Source: Anas platyrhynchos (taxonomy: Eukaryota; Chordata; Aves; Anseriformes; Anatidae). Taken from it: a stretch of 64,000 bases of DNA. Shown in pieces: positions 46,235 to 60,777 of this stretch. The notes below the pieces were generated by a model. That model saw nothing but the letters and a program-made list of their open reading frames with translations. It was not told where the DNA came from and did no database searches. The first letter of the stretch is position 1; each line of letters starts with the position of its first letter. The translations under genes were made by a program, and so were the position numbers. The DNA lies in contig NC_092591.1 in the NCBI RefSeq assembly GCF_047663525.1, positions 30,599,001-30,663,000 on the forward strand, read 5' to 3'.

Positions 46235-46640
46235 CATTCCATATCCTTCCAGGTTTGTGTTTGCTCGCTCACCTCCCCCCTCTCCTTCTCTGGGATGGGA
46301 GAGAGAAATGGGAAAGTGAAGCCTGTGAGTTGAGATAAAAACAAGTAGATAATAACAATAATAATAATAACAATAATGATTATAATAGTACTACTAGTAA
46401 TAATGTGTACGAAACAAGTGATGCACAATGCAATTGCTCACCACCTGCTGTCCGATGCCCAACCTAACCCCGAGCAGTCCGGCCCTCCTCCCAGCCTGCC
46501 TGCTAGCAGGACAGTGAGAAGCTGAATTTGGCTTGGTCCTTGGCTTGATGTAAGCACTGCTCTGTAACAATTAAAAACAATTAAAACATCAGCATATTAT
46601 TAACATTCTTCTCATCCTAAACCAGAACATAACATTCTAT
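46235..46640 (-). repeat. Truncated ERV LTR inside env
   Basis: Internal part of the LTR family at 30735-31317 (TGATGCACAATGCAATTGCTCACC, given in two halves; then GTAAGCACTGCTCTGTAACA). Both ends are missing. It splits the envelope remnant into 45948-46200 and 46655-46904. Confidence 0.7.
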
Positions 46641-46654
46641 TAGCTACTAGGAAT

Positions 46655-46904
46655 AGTATTAGCTACTACTCTTTTTATCAATCTTTAAACAGCAATTACT
46701 AAAGCTAAATTTTCCACAGACTTCTCCTTCTTGTGCTAGTAAATAATCCAAAGCTAGGCAATTTTGATACAAAGCAGTTCTCATCTTTATAACTATTTCT
46801 ATTACAGCTAATAACCTAATTATTCTATTAAGTATATATACTGGGGTCCTATAGTCCCACGATCTGTCTTCTGCCCACGTATCTGGATCATAATAGGCAA
46901 ACAC
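46655..46904 (-). pseudogene. ERV envelope transmembrane-subunit remnant
   Basis: Minus-strand frame with a heptad-rich stretch ([14 protein letters not shown]), then [18 protein letters not shown] and the CX6CC-type motif [10 protein letters not shown]. These are hallmarks of gammaretrovirus-like transmembrane subunits (immunosuppressive-like region and covalent-link motif). Only about 80 codons remain. It is a different env type from the one at 47283-48206. Confidence 0.75.
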
Positions 46905-47282
46905 CTTCAGGGTTGATTCAGGCTTGTGTTACCGTTCGGCCTGTCAGGGTGATCCAGCTCCTGGAAAACGAATCACAATTTTATATAGGTAAAAAAAAAG
47001 GGTTTTATGTTATTTTCTCAGGACAACCTGACCTTAGTGGGGGAGAAGTCCAGTCGAGGCCCTCTCACTCGGCAGTCAATACCCATAGGGGTTGCTTCCC
47101 TCGGTAGACCATACACACCGCAGTGGAGGGTCCTGCCCTGGTCTTGCCTTCTCCCTTTCCTCCCTTCAGGCTTGTCCCCTTTATTTGGCATCCTTAATTC
47201 ATGCAGAGCCTCGTTGCCAGAATATTAGTTCTTCCTTAGCATGAGTTTCAGTTTCCCAGGAGTGGACTCAACCCTCCAAGTT
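46905..47282. other. Unassigned segment between two env remnants
   Basis: No ORF of note. A run of nine A followed by GGG near 46990 and two CTTCCCTC-type blocks are seen. It may be viral 3-prime UTR or LTR, but I cannot align it to any other part of the window. Confidence 0.3.
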
Positions 47283-48206
47283 TCAGTAGTTACTGGTCCT
47301 TTTATTCTGGATGCATGGGTCCCTTTCTGCAGTTCTCACAGCTGTTTCAGTAGTCAGTAAAACAAGGTACAGTCCCTCACACCCATGCCCTTGAGCCAAA
47401 AGCAAAAAGTCAATAGCAGCTTGATCCTGTAAGAGCGCATGTTGCAGACTATTTTGATCTGGTAACATCTCCTCAAGTATCTCTGTCATGGCATAGGCTT
47501 GCTTCTTGGCCCAGCATACCAATTTTTCTAAGTTGTTACGTGCAGCCGCAGATGCCACTCCAAGCACTAAAATTGCCAATGCTGCTCTAGCTGCAACCCC
47601 ACACAATTCAACATTATCATTGCTATCCGGTGCAAGCAATGCCCATTTATGTCTGGTGATCTCATGCAACTGTAACAAGCTAGGAGCAAATACCATGAGT
47701 TTATCTAAGTAACATGGACATCTGATAGCATTTGCAGGGATACCATGCCAGGCCCCATCCCCACAAATCAGAAGCACATCAGGAGGCAAGGCCAAAGCTG
47801 TACAATTGTTCCAAACACTGTAGTTGTTACCCCTTGTCTCCATGCTATAAACTCCTAAACCCTGCTTAGCAGCATCATTGTAATCACAGGTGTTATTTGT
47901 GTTTTTGTACTGGTATGGCCCTTTCCCAGTTCCTGTAGCAGGATTCATCTGATAGCCACGGCTACGTTCACATTTGTAGCCACCTTTCAGATTGATACAG
48001 ATTTGACTACAGATACCAGGGTTTTGACATTCATCAATTCCACAGTTTCTCTTTTCTACAAAGTCAAACCCAGCTGGACAGTCACATTCATTTATGTTGC
48101 ATTCCTTCAGGGGCTCATCACCCCAGTCTCTGCCCACTCCCTTGCAGAGAGTACGGACCCAGGGATCGGAACTCTGCACTCGCTTTGCAGCAACGCTGCG
48201 TCTCAC
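47283..48206 (-). pseudogene. VLDL-receptor-like EGF sequence fused to alpharetrovirus-type envelope
   Basis: One minus-strand frame of 307 codons. Residues about 27-92 match the VLDL receptor: the end of an LDL-A repeat ([10 protein letters not shown]), a shortened EGF-A and most of EGF-B ([16 protein letters not shown]), with no introns. From about residue 96 it matches the end of an alpharetrovirus-type surface subunit ([13 protein letters not shown]) and the start of the transmembrane subunit, including a hydrophobic fusion-peptide-like stretch (203-222) and [14 protein letters not shown] (263-276). The usual basic cleavage site is not visible. The expected cysteine cluster and membrane anchor after residue 278 are absent. 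The frame begins after a TGA without an ATG, so a spliced leader would be needed. It could be an expressed captured gene or a decayed recombinant. Confidence 0.65.
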
Positions 48207-48572
48207 TCACACAGCACACTCGCACACAGAGGCCTCCAGCACATCTCATTCATACCACAGGAATATAATTTAGAATGATAACCAACCAAACAAGTATTGT
48301 CTCTGACCAGCAGAAACAACGGCGCACAGCGTAGTGTCATTGTAGCCACGCTTAGCTTTGCATCTACTCGCAAGAATGTGCTCAGTGCTGCACAGTAGCA
48401 AGAAGAACCGCGGTGTGTGGCCACTCATTGCAAATGGTAGAGGATCAAATCCAGGCAGTGACAAACTCGTGCTCCTCCCAGCTGACGGGAGATCCTCAGA
48501 AACAACTCGGCCTCGGGCAGTGCTGTGGCACCTCCATAGTGTGAGGGTCAGCAGCAAATTGGCTTTTATGGG
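48207..48572 (-). other. Inverted copy of the orphan leader region
   Basis: From 48307 on it matches 14670-14930 inverted. The leader ATG at 48341 reads MTLRCAPLFLLV before the frame runs into the retroviral junction. Positions 48207-48306 are unassigned. Confidence 0.35.
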
Positions 48573-48737
48573 GAGGGAAGGGAAGGGAAGGGAAGGGAAG
48601 GGAAGGGAAGGGAAGGGAAGGGAAGGGAAGGGAAGGGAAGGGAAGGGAAGGGAAGGGAAGGGAAGGGAAGGGAAGGGAAGGGAAGGGAAGGGAAGGGAAG
48701 GGAAGGGAAGGGAAGGGAAGGGAAGGGAAGGGAAGGG
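48573..48737. repeat. (GGGAA)n pentanucleotide tract
   Basis: About 33 near-perfect units, purine on the plus strand; the inverted counterpart of 14479-14667. Confidence 0.95.
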
Positions 48738-49010
48738 CCAGCGGAGTGATTGTTCCTCTCTACTCAGCCCTGGAGAGGCTGGAACTCCAAAATTGTGTTC
48801 AGTTTTGTGCCCCTCACTACCAGAAGGACAGGGAGGTGCTGGAACATGTCCAGAGAAGGGCAGCAGAGCTGTTGAAGTGTCTAGAGAACAACTGTTATGA
48901 GGAGCAGCTGAGAGCCACTGAAAGAGGCCTGGAGAAAACGAGGCTCAGGGGTCACCTTATCATGCTCTTGAAATACCTTAAGGGAAGTTGTAGGGAGTGG
49001 GGGTCCGGCT
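48738..49010 (+). mobile_element. CR1 LINE fragment
   Basis: Plus-strand CR1 ORF2 end ([38 protein letters not shown]), inverted copy of 14196-14478. Confidence 0.75.
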
Positions 49011-49610
49011 CTTTTCTAAACACATTGGGTGAGCCAAACTGGCCAGAGGGACACTGCATCCTACATGACATCATGCTAAACAATAAAAAGGGAGAGGGTT
49101 GGCTGGGGGGACACTGCTGCCTGGGGACAGGCTGGGCTTCAGTCAGAGCACAGTGAGCAATTGCTCTGTGCACCACCTGTTTCAAATCTGTATACTTATT
49201 TATTTACTGCTATCATCATCATTATTTTCCCTTCACTTTGTGTCCTATTTAAGTGTCTCATGACAGTAACCCATGACTTTAACCTATTGTTTATTTTTCC
49301 TCAGTTCTCTGCCCCATCCCACTTGGGCAGGGGAGGGGAGCCACTGAAGGGCTCTGTGGTACTCAGCTGCTGCTGGGTTAAACGACAGCAACCTGTGCCA
49401 AGTCAAGCAGCTGTGCTGGAAATTACCAATCACAACCATCATCTGAGAAAAGGAAGAAGCAAAACCCAGAAAGAAACAGCTCACTACTGCCCTTGTAAGC
49501 ACCAAGTATCTTGAGGTTTAGCAGGCTGCTCTCTGGTCCAGGAAGGACAAGGGCAGGCGACTGCTGTTGCCTCTTTTGCTGGGACAGGTTTTGCTTTCAG
49601 AAACTACTCA
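49011..49610 (+). repeat. Truncated ERV LTR and spacer
   Basis: Inverted copy of 13596-14195. The LTR part runs from a TAAACAATAAAAAGG stretch at about 49076 to GGGTTAAACGACAG at 49388, then the common spacer. No gene. Confidence 0.6.
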
Positions 49611-50340
49611 CAGTGCACTAATGACTACATTCTGTTCTAATAGTTCCAATAGTTCCATGTCCTTCTTGTAGTGGGGGCCCGAGAGCATAACACAGTATTC
49701 AAGGTGTGGCCTCACCAGGACTAAGTACAGGGGGACCATCACTTCCCTCGCCCTGCTGGTCACACCACTTCTGACACTAGCCCGGATGCTGTTGGCCCTC
49801 TTGGCCACCTGAGCACACCGCTGGCTCCTGTTCAGCCTCCTGCCAACCAATCCCCCCAGCTCCCTTCCCTCCGGGCAGCTTTCCAGCCACTCTGCCCCCA
49901 GCCTGCAGCCTTGCACAGGGTTGTTGTGCCCCATGTGCAGGACGCGGCACTTGGCCTTCTTGAACCTCGTCCAGTTGGCCTCGGCCCATTGCTCCAGGTC
50001 CCTCTGCAGAGCCTTCCTGCCCCCAGGCACATCAACACTCCTGCCCACCTTGGTGTACTCGGCCAGCTTGATGACGGTGCACAATATCCCCTCACACCAG
50101 GACAGGTGGTGCTGGGAATACTGGGGCAGAGGAGGAATCCATGGGACGCGCCGTGCCCTTCCCTTATCCTGTTCTCCTGACAGGGAGAGTGTGCAGCTCT
50201 GCGGCCAAAGGAAGGTCCTGGGGCTGGGCCCTGGGCTCTTCCCCATCCTTCCTGCCTGCCCAGAGCCATGGGGATGTGCCTGTAGGCCCAGCTCTACGCC
50301 ATGGCCCTGAGGGATGGACGATGGACCCAGGAGAGAGAGA
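49611..50340 (-). repeat. CR1 fragment and SRCR gene E 3-prime flank
   Basis: Minus-strand CR1 remnants ([35 protein letters not shown]) to about 50165, then the shared SRCR 3-prime flank. Confidence 0.75.
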
Positions 50341-50386
50341 GACACACACAATGGTGCAAAGAGCAAGGTTCCAAGCACTTGGGGGA

Positions 50387-50392
50387 TTTAAT
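50387..50392 (-). terminator. Poly(A) signal of SRCR gene E
   Basis: ATTAAA on the minus strand, about 205 bases past the stop codon of gene E. Confidence 0.75.
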
Positions 50393-50595
50393 GGGAAGGA
50401 GTGCTGTGAAGGGAAAGGCCATGCTGAAAAACTTCATAAGGAGCCTGGCGTGACATTGGGCCACGGGTGCGGGCGGGCCAATGGAGCCGTTTCTGCAGCG
50501 TGCTGAGGGCTGGGCAGGGACGGGTGACCCCATGGGCAGGGCCAGCCCTCCCTGGGGCCGGAGACCCTTCTAGCAGCCGTGTCCCCAGGGCCTCC

Positions 50596-54472
<3,877 letters not shown>

Positions 54473-54514
54473 CCTGCCCCCAGTGCCAGACGCAGCCCCG
54501 CACCGGGGAGGGGG

Positions 54515-54624
54515 ATATATAGGCAGCCCCCGCTGGCAGGAGCCAATGGGGGCGGCGCAGGCACCTTGTGAGCCGCTATCAGGAGGGTTATCTGCTGCCT
54601 GCCGGGGCCCAGCCTCCAATAACC
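54515..54624 (-). promoter_or_regulatory. Core promoter of SRCR gene E
   Basis: TATATAT at 54515-54521, CCAAT at 54543-54547 and 54616-54620, and two GATA motifs between, minus orientation. Confidence 0.7.
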
Positions 54625-55928
54625 TGCTCCGTGCCCAAATATGAGACTCGGCTCCGCTTCTGGCGTCACGCACCCCCCCGCCTCCCTGCTGGGGCTCAGC
54701 ACCCAAATGTCCCCGAGGGGAGGCAGCCAGCCTGACTCCTGTGTCCCCCTGAGCTGGGGTTGGGGCTGTGCCCGAGGAGAGCAGGTCCCCGTGGGGACAC
54801 AGTTATCCCCAGCTTGGGGTCCTCCCTCAGAACATGGCCTCCCTCAGCAGCCCAGTACACAGCCAGTATTGGGGGGGGCCTTGACCCACCTGGAACATGC
54901 CCAAGGGTCACCGTGCAGAATCAGGTCCCCGCGCTGGCCTCAAGACGTGCAGGAGGGACATCTCAAGACCCTGCAGAGGCTCGTGGTACAGGCACAGGGG
55001 TGGCAGATTCCCCCTCTCAGGGACACAGCGGCTCTCACTGCACGCAGCTGCTGGGGCACCTGCGCTGCTGGCGATAGCATCGTGGCTTTGAGCAGCAGCG
55101 GGGATGCTGCCAATGGGCTCAGAGCTGAGGCTTCGGGCTCAGAGCTGAGGCTTCAGCCTCAGGGCACCGATTTGCAGCACCGTCCATGAGGGGAACGTGT
55201 CACATGCACAGGTTCCTGTCCGACACCAGGGACAGCTTGTGGCCTGGGCATCACCCAGAAAGACCCCAAAGAGGCCACCTGTGCCTCTGGAGCTGGGGGC
55301 AGAAAGAAGGAGCCCTAAAGTGGGAGGAGGAGGAGAAGGCAGCCTGACCCTCGCAGCAGGCACAGGGGTACCCACAGAACGTAGCTTGGTGCTGGAGGGT
55401 CTCACTGCTACAGGGCCAGCACAGAAGCCCCCAGCTGTAGAAGGGGCCAGCAGCAGGGGCCCAGCCCTCCCTGCCCGTGTCCCTGTGTGCAGCCCGGTGC
55501 TGGGGCAGGAGGAAGTGTGTGCCGGGTGCGCAGGCGCCTCTCAGAAGCGCAGCACTGACCATCCGCAGGGCCGGGACACAGCAAAACCCACAGCAAAACC
55601 CAGAAAGAAACAGCTCACTACTGCCTTTGTAAACACCACCTATCTTGAGGTTTAGCAGGCTGCTGTCTGGTCCAGAAGGGACAAGGACAGGCGACTGCTG
55701 TTGCCTCTTTTGCTGGGACAGGTTTTGCTTTCAGAAGCTGCTCGCAGTGCACTAATGAGAAAGGCAGAGCTGTGAGGAGCATTTTCGAAGGCTACTTTCC
55801 GTATTAGGGCATATGATCTGATAGGCAGGGTGCTTCCCCAGAGCAAAGTCAGTGCTTAAACTGATTAACTGCAGCTATTTGATGTTGCTTGTACCTGCTG
55901 TCGCTGGGGCAGGGACTCCTGTTTTCTC
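54625..55928. other. Conserved 5-prime flank of SRCR gene E
   Basis: Inverted equivalent of 7309-8594 and close to 26074-27357. A 19-base direct repeat (GGCTCAGAGCTGAGGCTTC, at about 55118 and 55137) is unique to this copy. No gene recognised. Confidence 0.5.
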
Positions 55929-56339
55929 TTACTGACTCCTATGCAGAAGCCTGCAATGCTCCAGCAGCAGCAAAGCGACCACCCTAAAGGAGGGCCCTGG
56001 CGTCAGCCAGCTGCTCCCGGAGGAAGGCTGTCCAGAGGTTGGGTGGGAAGCTGCACTCATGAGCCCTGAGCACCAGCCCTGCAGCCCCCTGTCGTCCTGC
56101 TGGCTGTGCCCCAGCTGCTCTCTGGGCTCTGCGACAGGACACTGCAGGTGGTCGTCAGCCGACTGCACCGAGTACTTGATGCACTGGAGCCTGCCCCCGC
56201 ACAGGGAGCAATGCGGCTTCTTCTTGGCCCACCACAGCGCACAGCCCAAGCAAAGCTGGTGGAGGCAGGGCAGCAGGTCGGCCACATCATCCTGGCCGTG
56301 ATGACAGAGCACACAGGCCCAGCCTGACGACCCGTCCAT
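55929..56339 (-). CDS. TOPORS-like RING-finger protein, copy near gene E
   Basis: ATG at 56339-56337, 136 codons, same frame and stop as the copy at 27358-27768. The C3HC4 RING is complete (CVLC, CLHQLCLGC, CSLC). Two substitutions inside the RING (CHHGQDD against CRHGRDD) leave the zinc ligands untouched. The same apparent frameshift after about residue 85 is present, so it predates the duplication of these units. That makes a short RING protein the only product, if any. It lies upstream of E on the same strand. Confidence 0.65.
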   Translation of the reverse strand: MDGSSGWACVLCHHGQDDVADLLPCLHQLCLGCALWWAKKKPHCSLCGGRLQCIKYSVQSADDHLQCPVAEPREQLGHSQQDDRGLQGWCSGLMSAASHPTSGQPSSGSSWLTPGPSFRVVALLLLEHCRLLHRSQ

Positions 56340-56620
56340 GGCCGCAGGGAACTGCAGAGATGCCACCAACTGCAAGACACAGCGAGGCCACGGTCACTGG
56401 CGCTCCAAGAGTTAGCAGCAGCGATGCCCCAGTATCCCAGCAGGAAACCCATGGGCCCCGTGGCTGTGCCATCCCGTGCTCCCCACTGCCATGGAGCCTT
56501 GCTGTGGCCCTGGCAGCCTCCCGAGCCCCACGAACCCCAGGGAAACGCGTCCCCGCACGGCTCAGCCAGAGACTCCATAGCCCGACCGAATCCTTGCTCA
56601 GAGGAGGAAGAGGACGGGCA
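56340..56620. other. 5-prime flank of TOPORS-like gene
   Basis: Repeats 11-296 in the same orientation; here begins the direct repeat of the left end of the window. Confidence 0.45.
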
Positions 56621-57095
56621 GACCAACCCCCACCTCGTTACACCCTCCTTTAAGGTAGAGAGCAATAAGGTCGCCCCTGAGCCTCCTTTTCTCTAGGCTG
56701 AACAAGCCCAGCTCCCTCAGCCACTCCTCGTAGGACTTGTTCTCCAGGCCCCTCACCAGCTTCGTCGCCCTTCTCTGGACCCGCTCAAGCACCTCGATGT
56801 CCTTCTTCTAGCGAGGGGCCCAAAACTGAACACAGTTCTCGAGGTGCGGCCTCACCTGAGCCGAGTACAGGGGGACAATCACTTCCCTAGCCCTGCTGGC
56901 CACACTGCTTGTTAGGCAAGCCAGGATGCCGTTGGCCTTCTTGACCTCCGGAGCACACTGCTGGCTCATATTCAGCCGACTGTCCACCATCACTCCCAGG
57001 TCCTTCTCTGCCTGGCAGCTTTCCAACCACTCAACCATCTTCAGACTTCCAGATCTAGAGGAACACTTTGGCTGCAGCCTAAAAGTCATGAGTAC
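56621..57095 (-). mobile_element. CR1 LINE fragment
   Basis: Direct duplicate of 297-765; a TAG-type change near 56809 breaks the frame that is open in the first copy. Confidence 0.85.
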
Positions 57096-57148
57096 AGAAG
57101 CTCCCCCAAGCCAGCCAATCTTCTCCGCGTGACCTGCCAGAAAACAGC

Positions 57149-57720
57149 TGTCCTGGTTTCAGCTACGATAGAGTTAATTTTCCTCCTAGGAGCTGTTGGG
57201 TGCTATGTTGTGGATTAGGATGAACACGCTGCTGTTTTAATTGTTGCTGAGCAGTGCTTACACTAAGCCAAGGACGTTTCAGCTTCTCACTCTGTCCTGC
57301 CAACGGGCAGGCTGGGGGTGCAGCAGGAGCTGGGAGGGGACAGGCCCAGGACAGCTGACCCAAACTGGCCAAAGGGGCATTCCACACCCTCCGACATCAT
57401 GCTAAACAATAGATAGGGGTGGCTAGCTGGGATGGGGGGTCTGTCTGCTCGGGGATAGGCTGGGCATCAGTCAGCGGGTGGTGAGCAGTTACATTGTGCA
57501 TCACTTATTCTGTACACATTAGTAGTAGTAGTAGTATTGTTATTATTATTGTGTTTTTGTTTTTTTGTTTGCTTGTTTGTTTTCCTGTCTTAATAAACTG
57601 TCTCTGTCTCGACCCACAGGCTTCATTTTCCTATTTCTCTCCCCATTCCCAGAGAAGGAGTGGGGACAGTGAGTGAATGGCTGTGTGGTGCTTAGCTGCT
57701 GGCCAGGGGAAACCACAACA
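57149..57720 (+). repeat. Solo ERV LTR
   Basis: Direct duplicate of 820-1398, with a shorter TAG microsatellite and a shorter GTTT run. Confidence 0.75.
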
Positions 57721-58977
57721 ACAACAATGTAGTTATGTAACCAAATTAAAGCCAAAACTTTCAGCCCGGTCCTTGACCTGAATAGGGAGTGAGGATCCGG
57801 ATCCTGGCATTTATACGTGATAGTTTATGTGCAGCCAAAGTAAATACTGCAGTCAGAGGTCATGGCGCTAGATTTTGAACAGTCCTGCATAAAGAAGAGG
57901 TCTCAGGAAAGCAAATTTAAATAACATTAGCGTCAAGAAAAGTCTTCCTGATTGCTATATTCTTTGTCTGTCTTGACTAGACAGATGAAAATCTATGACG
58001 GCAATTTTGCCTTTTAGGTCATTTATTTATTTATTTATTTTATTAATATTTATTTATCTTATTTTAACAGGCTCTGTACTAATTTTCCTCACAGAATGAG
58101 TAGCAGAAATATGACCCTTACGCGCCTTTTGTAGTTAATTCATTAGGTCAACTCTAACCACTAAGCCCCTTGTCAGGTTCTTTCTATTAGCCATAAGGAG
58201 CAATTGACCCTAAAACATTGAAGCCAGGTAGAGGAGCCTATTCCACAAGGTCTCTTGGCTCCACCCTTGTGAAGTGAAATCTGCCAGGTGGGGATCATTT
58301 GACCTTTGCTCTATAGGAAGCATGAGGACTTATGGGTGGAATTGCCTCTCCAGGGGAGTTTGAGGCTCAGGTTACTTAGGGTGCTTTTCTTCTGTCCTGG
58401 TGAAATGTTCTCAGTGTTCCCCAGTAGGCTGCTTTTTCTTCATGTTTTCTACCATCTCTGTGAAATAGTTTTGGAGACTCTATGAGCTAGTTATGTTGGT
58501 GGTGCCTTCTGAGGACAGGAAAACCCCGGTGGTGCTACTTCCCTGTGAAGTAGTTTGGCAGTGACTCAAGTTCAGAAGCTGGCAGGTAAGTGTTCCTGGG
58601 TCTTACAGTTGCTTTGTGTTGGGGAGTTTGAGGACTTCCTTCACCTGGTCTGTTTTCAGTCAAGTTACTTACATGGATTCTAAGCTTCCTTCCCAGCCCT
58701 AAAAAAAAAAATAATAAAATAATAATAACTAAAAACAAACAACCTCAGAAGCTCAAGTGCATGCAGGTAAGGCTGACTTTGAAGAGTGTTTTCAAGTATT
58801 TGTTAAGATTGAACAACAGGCAGTATGAAAAAGGTGCCTTACTGTGAATTCAAGTCTTGCTTTGTGGGAAGAAGAAACAGTTTTGGGTAGATGCTGGTGG
58901 CGTTCTCGTTACTTTGGCAAAGTGTCAATTGTGAATATGTGCTGTACGTAAAAGAAATTCTGTTTTCACAATACGCA
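57721..58977. other. Duplicated non-coding spacer
   Basis: Third copy of the 1399-2651 spacer. No gene recognised. Confidence 0.5.
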
Positions 58978-59912
58978 TGTCACAGAATCACAGAACTTCT
59001 AGGTTGGAAGAGACCTCAAGATCATCGAGTCCAACCTCTGACCTAACGCTAACAGTCCCCACTAAACCATATCCTGAAGCTCTACATCTAAACGTCTTTT
59101 AAAGACTTCCAGGGATGGTGACTCCACCGCTTCCCTGGGCAGCCTGTTCCAGTGCCTAACAACCCTTTCGGTAAAGAAGTTCTTCCTAACATCTAACCTA
59201 AAACTCCCCTGGCGCAACTTAAGCCCATTCCCCCTCGTCCTGTCACCAGGCACGTGGGAGAACAGGCCAACCCCCACCTCACTACAGCCTCCTTTGAGGT
59301 ATCTGTAGAGAGCAATAAGGTTGCCCCTGAGCCTCCTCTTCTCCAGGCTGAACAAGCCCAGCTCCCTCAGCCGCTCCTCGTAGGACTTGTTCTCCAGGCC
59401 CCTCACCAGCTTCGTCGCCCTTCTTTGGACCCGCTCAAGCACCTCGATGTCCTTCTTGTAGCGAGGGGCCCAAAACTGAACACAGTACTAGAGGTGCGGC
59501 CTCACCAGAGCTGAGTACAGGGGGACGATCACCTCCCTAGCCCTGCTGGTCACGCTGTTTCTGATACAAGTCAGGATGCTGTTGGCCTTCTTGGCCACCT
59601 GAGCACACTGCTGGCTCATACTCAGCCGACTGTCCACCATGACTCCCAGGTCCTTCTCTGCCTGGCAGCTCTCCAACCACTCATCTCCCAGCCTGTAGCT
59701 CTACTTGGGGTTATTGCGCCCCAGGTGCAGGACCCGGCACTCGGCCTTGTTGAACTTCATGCAGTTGACCTCAGCCCATCGGTGCAGCCTATCCAGATCC
59801 TCCTGCAGAGCCATCCTACCCTCATTCAGATCGACACACACACCTAACTTGGTGTCATTTGTGAACATACTGGGGGTGCACTCAATGCCCTCATCCAGAT
59901 CATCGATGAAGA
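58978..59912 (-). mobile_element. CR1 LINE, 3-prime part
   Basis: Direct duplicate of 2652-3580. Minus-strand blocks include [20 protein letters not shown] and [19 protein letters not shown]. The LINE is cut at 59912 by an LTR and resumes at 60778. Confidence 0.85.
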
Positions 59913-60777
59913 TGTTATAAATGGCTCAGGATTCAAATTAGGATTAAATAAAAAAATAGGATTTATTAGAAGAATATAAAGGAATAGAGGTAAGCAAACA
60001 GCGCTGGGTGCACCGGGAGTCTCCGCTCCACCAGGACACACACCAGTTACATCAAGCAGTTGGTTTTTATGCACCTAGACTAATACATATTCATTACTAC
60101 TTCTAAAAAAATAGATTATTATAATTAGCTTCCGGGGTCCAGTCCCTCCTACTGGATCATGCGCATCAGTCTCCTCTGGGGGTCTCTAGGGGTCTTTCAT
60201 GCTGAAGGCTCGTAGTCTTCCTCTCCCCCTTTGTACTCACTTGGCACCATTCCAAGTTTATGGAACACTTTCTGCAGTTCTTGTCTCCCAACCGTCCTTC
60301 AGCTTCTTTTTTCTTCCTCTTAATCTCTTGGCCCCCCTGGCCAGATACCAAGGATCCTCATAGTATCCCATAACAGTCACTAGTTGTTATCAGTTGTTCT
60401 GAAACTCCCAGACATCAAACACAAACAGCTTTCTTATTTGACGCTTCACGAGTAATTAAAACATTCTTCCCCAGCCATTCACAGACACATCTATAGCAGT
60501 GTTAAGTTAATCTCGAAGAAGACAGGAAAAAAGGCTGTAACTGTTAGAAATAGAAGTCCAGAATAACAAAAGCAAACAGGTTCATAAATTTAAGGAGTGT
60601 TTTCTGAAGACGTGATAAATTGACTAGAATGAGGGGGAGACTGGGACACACTGCATCTGTGGTTCAAGAACTAAATTGCCAGTGCAGGGCCCAGAGGCAG
60701 GCAGGATTCAAACAGAATTGTTCTTTATGGACACGAATTTATGGACACGAATTGGAATTGTTAAAACATTCCACACA
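59913..60777 (-). repeat. Solo LTR with 4-base target duplication
   Basis: 865 bases from TGTTATAAATGG to CCACACA as written, inserted in CR1 reverse transcriptase. The 4-base AAGA is duplicated at 59909-59912 and 60778-60781, and the uninterrupted CR1 at about 3580 shows a single copy. Same family as 45080-45947. No internal viral sequence. Confidence 0.85.

Noticed and set aside
48204-48206. Start codon of the envelope fusion
   Set aside because: The triplet is GTG directly after a stop, so it is not accepted as a real start.
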